A stretch of 14,024 nucleotides of DNA, from NCBI GenBank assembly GCA_007123515.1, contig SKKY01000136.1:1-14024 (forward strand), written 5' to 3'. This DNA is from Clostridia bacterium. Lineage in GTDB: Bacteria > Bacillota > Peptococcia > Peptococcales > SKKY01. How positions within the stretch are numbered: position 1 is the first letter of the stretch; each line of letters opens with the position of its first letter. The notes below the pieces were generated by a model. That model saw only the letters and a program-made list of their open reading frames with translations. It had not been told where the DNA came from and did no database searches. Positions 1 through 7,186 of the stretch are shown here, piece by piece. The position numbers were made by a program, and so were the translations under genes.

Positions 1-71
1 CTCAGGTAATCTTGCAGAATAGCCGGTACCAGACCATCAGTGTCAAACGTTACTTTTTTAGGATCTAACAT
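1..71 (-). CDS. hisI: HisI, phosphoribosyl-AMP cyclohydrolase (N-terminal fragment, cut by window edge)
   Basis: Only the first 23 codons are inside the window. They read MLDPKKVTFDTDGLVPAILQ and a few more residues, which is the typical start of HisI or of the fused HisIE: a phosphoribosyl-AMP cyclohydrolase that opens the purine ring in step 3 of histidine biosynthesis. The ATG at 71 lies inside the end of hisF (7-nt overlap). Its Shine-Dalgarno AAAGGAG sits in the last hisF codons, so translational coupling is likely. The catalytic metal-binding cysteines lie outside the window. Whether this is HisI alone or a HisIE fusion cannot be told. Confidence 0.85.
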   Translation of the reverse strand, partial: MLDPKKVTFDTDGLVPAILQDYL

Positions 72-835
72 CTTACATCAACTCCTTTATTTTTTAGATA
101 TTCTTTTAAATCTTTAATTTTTATTTCGCCAAAGTGGAATATGGAGGCTGCAAGGCCCGCATCTACTTTAGTTTTAGTAAAAGCTTCCAGAAAATCTTCT
201 GATTTTCCGGCGCCGCCTGAGGCAATCACCGGAACATTGATGACATCGCACACCGCCTGATTTAAATCCAAATCGAAGCCTTGCTTGTGACCGTCGCAGT
301 CCATGCTTGTCAGAAGAATTTCTCCTGCTCCTAATTGTACCCCTTCTTTGACCCAATCTAACAAATCCATCCCGGTTCCTTTGGTGCCTCCATGGGTAAA
401 GACCTCCCAGCGAGCCGGCTGCCCGTCATCAGAAATTCTTTTGGCATCAATAGCCAGGACGATGCATTGGCTTCCAAAAACTTTAGCTGCCTCTTCGATT
501 AGCTGGGGATTTTTCACGGCTGCCGAGTTAACGCTTACCTTATCGGCTCCTGCCCGCAGTAGATCTTTAATTTCTTCTACTGATGAGATACCGCCACCGA
601 CTGTAAAGGGGATGGAGATTGTTTCGGCTGTCTGTCTGACCATTTCGATCATCGTTTTTCTTTTTTCAAGACTGGCTGAAATGTCGAGAAAGACCAGTTC
701 GTCAGCACCTTCTTTGTCGTAAAAAGCGGCGAGAGCAATCGGTTCTCCGGCATCCCGCAGGTTCACAAAGCTTTGTCCTTTAACGACACGATTGTCTTTT
801 ACATCCAGACAGGGGATGATTCTTTTTGTCAGCAT
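65..835 (-). CDS. hisF: HisF, imidazole glycerol phosphate synthase cyclase subunit
   Basis: This 256-residue protein is a full-length HisF, the (beta/alpha)8 cyclase half of the HisF-HisH complex. It uses ammonia delivered by HisH to turn PRFAR into imidazole glycerol phosphate and AICAR. The N-terminus MLTKRIIPCLDVK places the catalytic aspartate at D11. The second catalytic aspartate is D130 in the AIDAKR segment, and both match the known family positions. Phosphate-binding loops are visible as VGGGIS near residue 80 and ASGGAG near 205. The ATG at 835 is preceded by GAGGTGA at good spacing. It lies 53 nt after hisA and overlaps hisI, in keeping with one transcript. Confidence 0.97.
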   Translation of the reverse strand: MLTKRIIPCLDVKDNRVVKGQSFVNLRDAGEPIALAAFYDKEGADELVFLDISASLEKRKTMIEMVRQTAETISIPFTVGGGISSVEEIKDLLRAGADKVSVNSAAVKNPQLIEEAAKVFGSQCIVLAIDAKRISDDGQPARWEVFTHGGTKGTGMDLLDWVKEGVQLGAGEILLTSMDCDGHKQGFDLDLNQAVCDVINVPVIASGGAGKSEDFLEAFTKTKVDAGLAASIFHFGEIKIKDLKEYLKNKGVDVRC

Positions 836-888
836 TATTTGTCACCTCAACTATGATTTCGTTTTATTGTTTTATTATTTTTACGCTC

Positions 889-1626
889 TTATGATTTAGG
901 TAATTCTTCGAGCAGCACTTTCAGGTCGACTTCTTCGGTATATAGGGCTCGTCCGATCACGGCTCCGATTAATCCGTTTTCAGCCTGAGCAGCAATATCA
1001 AGCACGTGCTGGTTGCTGCCGATCCCGCCGGCTAGTATCAGACCCTTTGGTGTGAGTTTTGCTAAAATCAGGGCCATCTCGAGATTCGGCCCAAGCAGCG
1101 TCCCGTCTTTATCCGTATCGGTAAAAATAAAATGTTCCACGCCGACGGTGACAAGTTCTTCTGTAATTTCTGTCAGCATTTTGCCGGAATCTTCCAGCCA
1201 GCCGTCTGTTAGTGCCTTATTGTCTTTGCCGTCGACAGAGACCACAACCCGGTCTTTACCAAAGACCTCGATCATCTCTTTGGCAAACTCCGGATCTTCG
1301 AGCGCTTTTGATCCGATAATAACGCGGTCAACACCGGCTTCCAGATAAATCTGGGCCGTATCCACGCTTCGGATGCCGCCGCCGATTTGTATTTTCAGAT
1401 CCGTTTTGTTAATGATTTTTTTGATCAGGTCGATGTTAACCGGTTCTCCGGTTTTTGCACCGTCGAGATCGATAATATGAAGCCATTCCGATCCGGTCTC
1501 CTGCCAGAGCATGGCCGGTTCAAGGGGATCTTCATAGTATGTGCTGATAAAATCATAGTCCCCTTTTAATAGTCGTACACATTTGCCGTCTAAAATATCG
1601 ACGGCCGGGAAAACAGTAAACTTCAT
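889..1626 (-). CDS. hisA: HisA, phosphoribosylformimino-5-aminoimidazole carboxamide ribotide isomerase
   Basis: This is a 245-residue HisA with the (beta/alpha)8 fold. It performs the Amadori rearrangement of ProFAR to PRFAR, the step just before HisF/HisH. The start MKFTVFPAVDILDGKCVRL gives the first catalytic aspartate at D10, and the second is at about D132 in VVVSVDGKD. The two half-barrel phosphate loops are IGGGIRS near 81 and LAGGIGS near 198. DTDKDGT near 171 is also characteristic. Start and stop are tightly coupled: the hisH TAA and the hisA ATG share one base (TAATG). The Shine-Dalgarno GGAGGG is inside the hisH end. PriA is less likely because there is no TrpF context. Confidence 0.97.
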   Translation of the reverse strand: MKFTVFPAVDILDGKCVRLLKGDYDFISTYYEDPLEPAMLWQETGSEWLHIIDLDGAKTGEPVNIDLIKKIINKTDLKIQIGGGIRSVDTAQIYLEAGVDRVIIGSKALEDPEFAKEMIEVFGKDRVVVSVDGKDNKALTDGWLEDSGKMLTEITEELVTVGVEHFIFTDTDKDGTLLGPNLEMALILAKLTPKGLILAGGIGSNQHVLDIAAQAENGLIGAVIGRALYTEEVDLKVLLEELPKS

Positions 1627-2231
1627 TAAATTACCCTCCAGCTTTTTAATAGTTCTTGTAATATTTTTTTGCCGGTTTCGCTGCTTTTTTCCGGATGAAA
1701 TTGCATGCCCAGCACGCTGCCTTTTCCGACAATCGCAGGAATTTCCACGCCGTATTGTGTGGAGGCGATGATATTTTCTTCCGGTGTTTTCGCATAGAAG
1801 GAATGGACAAAATAGACGTATCCTTCCTCCATCTGTTCTAAGTAGGGATGTTTGTTTTTGTGCGTGATATAGTTCCAGCCCATATGCGGAACTTTTACGA
1901 TGTCCGGGATTTCGATCACGCTGCCCGGGATCAAGTTTAATCCGGTGGATTGTCCGTACTCACAGCTTTCGGTAAACAGCAGCTGCATGCCTAAACAAAT
2001 CCCTAGTAATGGTTTCTGCTGGCTGGCCCAGTCATTGATAAAGACATCAAGCTTTCTTTCCCTGAGGTTGGCAATCGCGTCGGTAAAAGCTCCGACACCC
2101 GGCAAAATCAAGGCGTCACATTTCGCCAACTCTTCCGTTGAATCGCTGAAAATATAGTCTGCTTCAAGTCGTTTTAACGCTCCTGTCAGACTGAAAATGT
2201 TCCCCATCCCGTAATCAATGATCCCTATCAA
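1626..2231 (-). CDS. hisH: HisH, imidazole glycerol phosphate synthase glutaminase subunit (TTG start)
   Basis: This 201-residue class I glutamine amidotransferase supplies ammonia to HisF. The triad is visible: nucleophile C79 in LLGICLGMQ, then H179 and E181 in GMQFHPEKS. PGVGAF near 44-49 forms the oxyanion region, and the N-terminal IIDYGMGN is typical of HisH. The start codon is TTG at 2231, one nucleotide after the hisG stop. It is preceded by AAAGGTGG with a 9-nt spacing, so the TTG start is well supported. No in-frame ATG lies before the conserved IIDYG. Coupling to hisG is likely. Confidence 0.96.
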   Translation of the reverse strand: MIGIIDYGMGNIFSLTGALKRLEADYIFSDSTEELAKCDALILPGVGAFTDAIANLRERKLDVFINDWASQQKPLLGICLGMQLLFTESCEYGQSTGLNLIPGSVIEIPDIVKVPHMGWNYITHKNKHPYLEQMEEGYVYFVHSFYAKTPEENIIASTQYGVEIPAIVGKGSVLGMQFHPEKSSETGKKILQELLKSWRVI

Positions 2232-2232
2232 T

Positions 2233-2847
2233 TTATATTACCACCTTTAAAGAATTTACAAAATGATTGATTTCCTCATTTTTTAAGTAGAAGCTGGCTT
2301 CATTGACAATGATCCGGCTGGAAATGTCCTCAATCTGCTCAATTTCAAAAAGATCATTTTCTTTGAGTGTGCGACCGGTCGATACGATATCTACGATAAA
2401 GTCCGTCAGACCAAGAACCGGCGCAATTTCGATCGATCCGTTTAGCTTAATAATCTCCACCTGCTGACCTTTACTTCTAAAGTAGCGCCCGGCCGTCTTC
2501 GGATACTTCGTGGCGATCTTAGGCATCTTCCCAAAATCAATCTCAGCATTAGCCCGGCCGCAGAGCGAAAGCCGGCAATGCCCGATACCCAGATCCATCA
2601 GCTCAAGAAGCTTCTCCTCCACTTCAAGCAAGACATCTTTACCAGCAACGCCGATATCAGCCACACCATATTTGACATACACCGGGACATCCATAGGCTT
2701 AGCCAGAATAAATTTCATCTGCTTTTCCGGATATTCGATAATCAGCTTACGATCCTCATTAATTTCCTCATCAATCAGGCCACTCTTTAAAAGCAGCTCA
2801 TTAACTTCTTCCAAAACGCGCCCCTTCGGCACGGCAATACTTAGCAT
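2233..2847 (-). CDS. hisG: HisG, ATP phosphoribosyltransferase catalytic subunit (short form)
   Basis: This is a 204-residue short-form HisG. It joins ATP and PRPP to make phosphoribosyl-ATP, the committing step of histidine synthesis, and needs HisZ for full activity and histidine feedback. It lacks the C-terminal regulatory domain of long HisG. The PRPP-binding signature DIVSTGRT is at residues 153-160, and the start is MLSIAVPKGR. The open frame continues 31 codons upstream to 2940, but that part is a translation of the palindromic repeat and its flank. The ATG at 2847 has GAGGAAG at good spacing and matches the family start, so the longer frame was rejected. Confidence 0.95.
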   Translation of the reverse strand: MLSIAVPKGRVLEEVNELLLKSGLIDEEINEDRKLIIEYPEKQMKFILAKPMDVPVYVKYGVADIGVAGKDVLLEVEEKLLELMDLGIGHCRLSLCGRANAEIDFGKMPKIATKYPKTAGRYFRSKGQQVEIIKLNGSIEIAPVLGLTDFIVDIVSTGRTLKENDLFEIEQIEDISSRIIVNEASFYLKNEEINHFVNSLKVVI

Positions 2848-2871
2848 AACATCACTTCCTCGTCTTTGATT

Positions 2872-2937
2872 CGTTGGGGACGTTTCCCTCTGGTATACCA
2901 GAGGGAAACGTCCCCAACGGTTTTCCTTTTTGGGACA
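2872..2937. repeat. Palindromic repeat, copy 1 (48-bp perfect palindrome plus conserved flank)
   Basis: Positions 2872-2919 form a perfect 48-bp palindrome, centred between 2895 and 2896 on TGGTATACCA; the arms run GGGGACGTTTCCCTC. On the minus strand it is preceded by TGTCCC, AAAAAGGAAAACCG (2919-2937), a flank also found beside copy 3. It fills most of the gap between the hisZ stop and the hisG start. In the his mRNA it would form a very stable hairpin with no U-run, so it is not a standard terminator. It could affect transcript processing or the hisZ:hisG ratio (inference). It resembles REP-type interspersed palindromes. Confidence 0.93.
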
Positions 2938-2943
2938 CATCTT

Positions 2944-3912
2944 TTAGCTGCACATTTTTGATAGTTCTAGTACATCGATGGCCATGCCGGTGGCGCTTAG
3001 ATCACGTCCGAAACTTCCGATCAGTCCATCGTATCGTCCTCCGGAGGCTATTTTATACGGGCTTCCCTGAAGGTATATATTAAACAGGATTCCGGTGTAA
3101 TATTTATGACGTCCAAGCAGACTCAGATCGTAAATAATGGCCTCGCCTAATCCATAATGATCCATTATTTTCTGAATGTCGGAGATTTCGGCAAAAATCT
3201 TTTTCCACTCGGGATGGTCATACCAGGATTCTATGGCCATCATGTCCGGAAGTTTGCCTTTCATCATCAGTATGTTGTATAGCTTTTCTTTATCTTCTTC
3301 TGTAATTGAGGTTTCTTCTTCTATGATTTTTCTGAAGTTAACGTAATCGAGTGTTTGCAGCGCACGTAACACCTTTTCCCGAATCGCTTCTTCCTTCATG
3401 GTTTCTTCGAGCAATATTTTCATAATCTGTGTATGTCCCAGGGTGATTCTTATTGGCGTCTCTGAAAAGTTTTTGATGATTCCGGCGGCTATGTTTATGA
3501 TTTCTCCGTCTGCCTGCAGGGATTCTTCACCTATAAATTCAAAGTCAATCTGTGTTTTTTCTTCTATTAACCCTTCTGCATCGTTACGATAGACATCCCC
3601 ATAGGTAAAAAAACGAAATGGAGGGGCTATCTCGCGGTAGGTGGAGGCAACCATTCTGGCAATCGGAGTGGTCAGATCGGGACGAATGATCAGCATCCGG
3701 CCGAGCGGACCGGTAAAGCGAATCAGTTCATCCGCTCTGATTTGAGAATTCAGGCCGACCGTCTGGTAGTACTCAATCGCTGGTGTCTTAATCCCCTGAT
3801 ACTGGTACTCAGCAGCTATTTTTTTTGCACCATCTATGATGGTTTCTATTTTTTTTAAACTCTCTGGTGTGTAATCTTTAACACCGAGCGGTGTTTCGAA
3901 TGACCTTGGCAT
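2944..3912 (-). CDS. hisZ: HisZ, ATP phosphoribosyltransferase regulatory subunit
   Basis: This 322-residue protein is a histidyl-tRNA synthetase paralogue without an anticodon-binding domain. It forms the hetero-octamer with short HisG. Class II synthetase core motifs are visible: RPDLTTPIAR (77-86), the motif 2 region RFFTYGDVYRND (about 100-111), and a late GGRYDGLIGSFG. The protein is shorter than the roughly 390 residues common in many bacteria, but near the size of the lactococcal form. The frame extends 11 codons upstream to a TTG at 3945. The ATG at 3912 is preferred because GAGGT lies 7 nt upstream and the protein then starts MPRSFETPLGVKDY as in the family. Confidence 0.94.
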   Translation of the reverse strand: MPRSFETPLGVKDYTPESLKKIETIIDGAKKIAAEYQYQGIKTPAIEYYQTVGLNSQIRADELIRFTGPLGRMLIIRPDLTTPIARMVASTYREIAPPFRFFTYGDVYRNDAEGLIEEKTQIDFEFIGEESLQADGEIINIAAGIIKNFSETPIRITLGHTQIMKILLEETMKEEAIREKVLRALQTLDYVNFRKIIEEETSITEEDKEKLYNILMMKGKLPDMMAIESWYDHPEWKKIFAEISDIQKIMDHYGLGEAIIYDLSLLGRHKYYTGILFNIYLQGSPYKIASGGRYDGLIGSFGRDLSATGMAIDVLELSKMCS

Positions 3913-3981
3913 AAATACAACCTCATTTCTGTCTTTGTTTTTCAATGTTGCTTTAGCGTATTAAAGTGCTAATGTGTTGAC

Positions 3982-4010
3982 ATGGTAGCATATATTTACT
4001 CATTTGGCAA
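3982..4010 (-). promoter_or_regulatory. hisZ: Possible promoter for the his operon
   Basis: Read on the minus strand: TTGCCA (4010-4005), a 17-nt spacer, then TACCAT (3987-3982) with an upstream TGC that would make an extended -10. The -35 lies in the last codons of the DUF192 gene. There is no clear terminator after DUF192, so read-through is also possible. No T-box or leader peptide fits in the 83-nt gap before hisZ. Confidence 0.35.
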
Positions 4011-4604
4011 GACTATTTCATCTCCGGGACTGATCTTATGCTTATCAAACCATCCCTTTTCCACCTCAAGAGCATAGCGATACAACACATCTGGTCTATA
4101 TAGCGGGCAAGGCTTTTCATCGCATATCGGCATATCTATGATCTCAAGAATTATACCATCAGTACTGATAAAGGCTATTGATAACGGTATCGTCATATCT
4201 TTCATCCAAAAAAATGAATCCGCATCAGAAGGGTAGACAAACAGCATCCCTTCCATTTCAGCAGTTAGTGATTCCACGCCCTGCAGTCCCCTGGTCATTA
4301 ATTCCTGCGTATCAGCGATCTTTACAAAAAGATCAACGACCTCTTTTTCTTCTTCAGCAACAGCTTCGCCTGCACCCGTTCCATTTCCGCTGCTTTTTAT
4401 AATAGAAAGCAACAGATTTCCCGCCTCATTTCTTACTCCGCTGCGATCATCATCTCCAAAGAAAAATCGATCCATGCTAAGCGTTACCTCCGGATCCGGA
4501 GGGTTCTGCGGGGCTTGCGGCCGGTCAAATCCATAAAAAAAAGCCGTCACCGAAAACACTACAATTAGTATTATCAGAACCAGCTTTTTATCAAATGATT
4601 TCAT
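3996..4604 (-). CDS. Membrane-anchored DUF192 protein
   Basis: This is a 202-residue protein. Residues 8-24 (LVLIILIVVFSVTAFFY) form one hydrophobic segment, a signal anchor or uncleaved signal. A Pro/acidic linker of about 65 residues follows. The C-terminal 110 residues match the DUF192 fold, with RGLQGV (105-110), GMLFVY (119-124), FWMKDMTIPLSIAFI (132-146) and LEVEKGW near 179. DUF192 proteins are usually extracytoplasmic and their function is not settled. The frame runs upstream to a TTG at 4625. The ATG at 4604 is preferred because AAGGTGG lies 9 nt before it and the lysine-rich N-terminus suits a membrane anchor. It is 83 nt upstream of hisZ on the same strand; a functional link to histidine synthesis is not evident. 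Confidence 0.85.
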   Translation of the reverse strand: MKSFDKKLVLIILIVVFSVTAFFYGFDRPQAPQNPPDPEVTLSMDRFFFGDDDRSGVRNEAGNLLLSIIKSSGNGTGAGEAVAEEEKEVVDLFVKIADTQELMTRGLQGVESLTAEMEGMLFVYPSDADSFFWMKDMTIPLSIAFISTDGIILEIIDMPICDEKPCPLYRPDVLYRYALEVEKGWFDKHKISPGDEIVLPNE

Positions 4605-4673
4605 GGTCTTGCACCACCTTACCAAAAATTATCCTGTATGTTTTTTCTTTTAAAAACAATCATGCTTTGCTTT

Positions 4674-4922
4674 TTACCTAAAGACTCTAAGAATCGCGAG
4701 AAAAATAACCGCACCTACCGTTGACATAATCAGTAAGCCAGCAAACCCTTCAGCCCGAAGACCCAGCTGCTCGTAGATAAAACCACCTGCATAAGAGCCA
4801 ATCACACCCACTACCAAATTAATCAGCAGCCCAAATCCCCTGCCGCGCATAATCTTTCCCGCAATAAAGCCGGCTGCAATACCAATAATAATCGTCCATA
4901 CTAAACTAGTTGATATAACCAT
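4674..4922 (-). CDS. GlsB/YeaQ/YmgE-family small membrane protein
   Basis: This is an 82-residue, very hydrophobic protein with three predicted membrane helices. The order is WTIIIGIAAGFIAGKIMRGRGFG, then LLINLVVGVIGSYAGGFIY, then LLIMSTVGAVIFLAILRVF. The G-rich pattern AGxxAGKIMRGRGFG...N(L/I)VVGVIGSxxGG is the signature of the GlsB/YeaQ stress-response transglycosylase-associated family; the precise function is unknown. An ATG at 4934 is also in frame, but it directly abuts the only good Shine-Dalgarno (AAAGG). The ATG at 4922 is therefore preferred, at a slightly long 12-nt spacing. It lies downstream of ygiQ, past repeat copy 2. Confidence 0.85.
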   Translation of the reverse strand: MVISTSLVWTIIIGIAAGFIAGKIMRGRGFGLLINLVVGVIGSYAGGFIYEQLGLRAEGFAGLLIMSTVGAVIFLAILRVFR

Positions 4923-4961
4923 ACTGTTTGTCATCCTTTCTGTCGCTTCTGCTGTTCTGTT

Positions 4962-5001
4962 GGGGACGTTTCCCTCTGGTATACCAGAGGGAAACGTCCC
5001 C
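4962..5001. repeat. Palindromic repeat, copy 2 (40-bp perfect palindrome)
   Basis: This is a perfect 40-bp palindrome centred between 4981 and 4982, identical in its core to copy 1 (GGGGACGTTTCCCTC, TGGTATACCA, mirrored). It starts 4 nt after the ygiQ stop codon and lies about 40 nt before the glsB-like start. It lacks the TGTCCC...GGAAAACCG flank of copies 1 and 3. There is no T-run on either side, so it is not a canonical terminator, though it could protect the ygiQ mRNA 3' end. Confidence 0.93.
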
Positions 5002-5005
5002 TTCC

Positions 5006-6961
5006 TTATCTTCTCTTTTTTTGCTTTTGTCTGGCTTTGCCTTGTGGTTTTTTTGCCTGCTTATCTTTTTCCCCACTTTTTTCTTTTTTAATCGCAGGGT
5101 AGTTTTTCCTCGGTCTGATTAAACTCTTCTTATCTGTTCCAATCAGCTCTTTTCTTCCGGCTTTTATCAGCGCCTCCTGCACAAGGTCGTAGTTCTGAGG
5201 CTTTTTATACTGCATCAGTGCCCGTTGCATAGCCTTATCCTTCGGCTGCTTTGGCACGTAAATCTTATCCATAGTTCTTGGATCAAGCTCTGTATAGTAC
5301 ATTGTCGTTGACAGGGTCCCGGGTGTCGGGTAAAAGTCCTGCACCTGCTCGGGCTGATACCCGGTATCTCTCAAGTATTCGGCAAGTTCTATAGCTTCAT
5401 CAAGACCTGACCCCGGATGTCCGGACATCAGATAAGGAACGATGTACTGCTCACGCCCTAATTTTTTGCTGATCGCAAAATAGCTCTTCACAAATTTTTC
5501 GAAAACCTCTTTTTCCGGCTTCCCCATCATGCGAAGCACATGTGCCGAAATATGTTCCGGTGCCACTTTTAGCTGACCGCTGACATGATCCCGACATAAA
5601 GTCTCTAAAAACTTCTGATCCTTATCTTCCATCAGATAGTCATAACGAATCCCTGACCGGATAAACACTTTTTTAATCTCCGGAATGTCTTTTAGCTTAG
5701 ATAGCAATTTTTCATAGTCCCTGTGATCCACCTCAAGCTCATCGCAAGGTTCGGGGAACAGGCACTGTTTATGCCTGCAGGCTCCGTGAGTCAACTGTTT
5801 TTGACAGGCCGGTTTTCTAAAATTAGCTGTCGGCCCACCGACATCATGAATATAGCCTTTAAAATCCGGCTCATGAATCAGCTTTTTTGCCTCCGTCACA
5901 ATCGAATCATGACTTCTTGACTGCACTACCCGTCCCTGATGAAAAGTCAGAGCACAAAAATTACAACTGCCAAAACAACCCCGGCTACTGATCAGACTAT
6001 ACTGGACTTCCGCAATGGCCGGTATCCCGCCCTCTTTTTCATACTTCGGATGATACTGGCGTTCATACGGCAGGGAGTAAATCTGATCCAATTCATTTTG
6101 CTGCAAAGGTGGTTGCGGGGCATTCTGCACCACATAGTGATCCCGATACGGTTCAACCAGCGTTGTAGCCGTCATGGCATCCGTATTATCATACTGCATC
6201 ATAAAACTTTCAGCATATCGCTTTTTAGATCCCAGAATCTGATCATAGTCCGGCAATACCAGCGGATTCTTAAGATGATCGACTTCCTTAGTCTTATAGA
6301 CGGTTCCTCTAATATGGGTAATCTCCTTCACAGACAGTCCCCGGTCTAAGGCATCGGCCAGCTCAATAACCTGACGCTCGCCCATCCCATAAATCAAAAA
6401 ATCTGCCTGAGCATCCAGGAGAAGGGAGCGCCGCACCTTATTATCCCAATAATCAAAATGAGCAAGACGGCGCAAACTCGACTCTATTCCGCCAAGAATA
6501 ATCGGCACATCGCTGTATAATTCCCTAAGGGTTCGCGCATAAACCATCGCCGCCCGATCCGGACGCATGCCACTTTTTCCGCCCGGCGAGTAGAGATCCT
6601 CGCTTCTTTTTCTCTTTGCCGCTGTATAGTGGTTAACCATGGAATCAATGTTTCCGGATGTCACCAGAAACCCAAGCCTTGGCGCACCAAAAATTTTAAA
6701 ACTGTTTTTATCTTTCCATGCTGGCTGTGAAAGAATCGCAACTTTGTATCCACGACTTTCAAGCAATCGACTGATAACGGCCGCGCCAAATGATGGATGA
6801 TCAACATAGGCATCCCCGGTAACCAGCACAAAATCAGGCTGCTCCCATCCTCTAGACTGCATTTCCTTTTTATTCGTCGGCAAAAAACTATGCCCGCTTT
6901 TTATATGATTTTCCTGTTTTTCCTGTTTTTCCTGTTTTTCCTGTCTCTTGTCCGTACTCAA
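5006..6961 (-). CDS. ygiQ: YgiQ-family radical SAM protein (TTG start)
   Basis: This 651-residue protein belongs to the UPF0313/YgiQ family; its substrate is unknown. Near the N-terminus GHSFLPTNKKEM and LVTGDAYVDHPSFG match the conserved YgiQ start (a cobalamin-binding-like domain). The radical SAM cluster motif is GCFGSCNFC, with the three cysteines at about residues 329, 333 and 336. A second Cys-rich region (ACQKQLTHGACRHKQCLFPEPC) follows near 395-415. YPTPGTLSTTMYYTELDP lies near 550. The tail is Lys/Arg-rich and probably disordered. The TTG at 6961 is preferred because GGAG lies 10 nt upstream. A TTG three codons earlier abuts the Shine-Dalgarno, and the first ATG is downstream of conserved residues. 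Codons 9-21 carry a 9-bp tandem repeat. Confidence 0.93.
   Translation of the reverse strand: MSTDKRQEKQEKQEKQENHIKSGHSFLPTNKKEMQSRGWEQPDFVLVTGDAYVDHPSFGAAVISRLLESRGYKVAILSQPAWKDKNSFKIFGAPRLGFLVTSGNIDSMVNHYTAAKRKRSEDLYSPGGKSGMRPDRAAMVYARTLRELYSDVPIILGGIESSLRRLAHFDYWDNKVRRSLLLDAQADFLIYGMGERQVIELADALDRGLSVKEITHIRGTVYKTKEVDHLKNPLVLPDYDQILGSKKRYAESFMMQYDNTDAMTATTLVEPYRDHYVVQNAPQPPLQQNELDQIYSLPYERQYHPKYEKEGGIPAIAEVQYSLISSRGCFGSCNFCALTFHQGRVVQSRSHDSIVTEAKKLIHEPDFKGYIHDVGGPTANFRKPACQKQLTHGACRHKQCLFPEPCDELEVDHRDYEKLLSKLKDIPEIKKVFIRSGIRYDYLMEDKDQKFLETLCRDHVSGQLKVAPEHISAHVLRMMGKPEKEVFEKFVKSYFAISKKLGREQYIVPYLMSGHPGSGLDEAIELAEYLRDTGYQPEQVQDFYPTPGTLSTTMYYTELDPRTMDKIYVPKQPKDKAMQRALMQYKKPQNYDLVQEALIKAGRKELIGTDKKSLIRPRKNYPAIKKEKSGEKDKQAKKPQGKARQKQKKRR
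6909..6943. repeat. 9-bp tandem repeat in the ygiQ N-terminus
   Basis: The unit TTTTTCCTG occurs about four times in a row on the plus strand. Read on the minus strand it encodes repeated Glu-Lys-Gln. The unit length is a multiple of three, so changes in copy number keep the frame and would only lengthen or shorten a charged, probably disordered segment before the conserved domain. Confidence 0.9.
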
Positions 6962-6995
6962 AAATATCAAACTCCGTTCTTTTTTCTACTATAGT

Positions 6996-7004
6996 ACTAT
7001 ACCA
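6996..7004 (-). promoter_or_regulatory. ygiQ: Possible extended -10 element for ygiQ
   Basis: On the minus strand, TGG followed by TATAGT lies about 35 nt before the TTG start. No convincing -35 is seen at 17 nt. The surrounding 6962-7186 interval holds the divergent control regions of ygiQ and the DJ-1-family gene and no gene. Confidence 0.35.
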
Positions 7005-7134
7005 TATTCCTTCTTTCATTTTATAGGGTTCCGGCTTTTTCTTTTAAAATTGTAAAATTATCGTTTAAAAAGTACAGAAACTGTCTATGATTATTTTATA
7101 GTGCTATATTCAGAAATGTTTACAGCCATAATTA

Positions 7135-7162
7135 TTGTTACACAGTAAGAGCTGGATATAGC
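7135..7162 (+). promoter_or_regulatory. Possible promoter for the DJ-1/PfpI gene
   Basis: TTGTTA (7135-7140), a 16-nt spacer, then TATAGC (7157-7162). It would give a short leader before the GGAGG at about 7174. The match is weak; the AT-rich stretch upstream offers other options. Confidence 0.28.
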
Positions 7163-7186
7163 AAAAATATGAGCGGAGGAATAATA

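Noticed and set aside
303..722. 139-codon plus-strand open frame inside hisF
   Set aside because: It lies antisense to a clear, full-length hisF, with low-complexity composition and no recognisable motifs.
2848..2940. 31-codon N-terminal extension of hisG
   Set aside because: It translates the palindromic repeat and its flank; the ATG at 2847 has a good ribosome binding site and gives the family N-terminus.
3953..3972. TTAGC...GCTAA inverted repeat upstream of hisZ as a CIRCE-type or other operator
   Set aside because: The arms are only 5 bp and lack the full CIRCE sequence; too short to separate from chance.
3913..3995. T-box or attenuation leader before the his operon
   Set aside because: The gap is 83 nt, with no T-box consensus, no histidine-rich leader peptide and no terminator hairpin.
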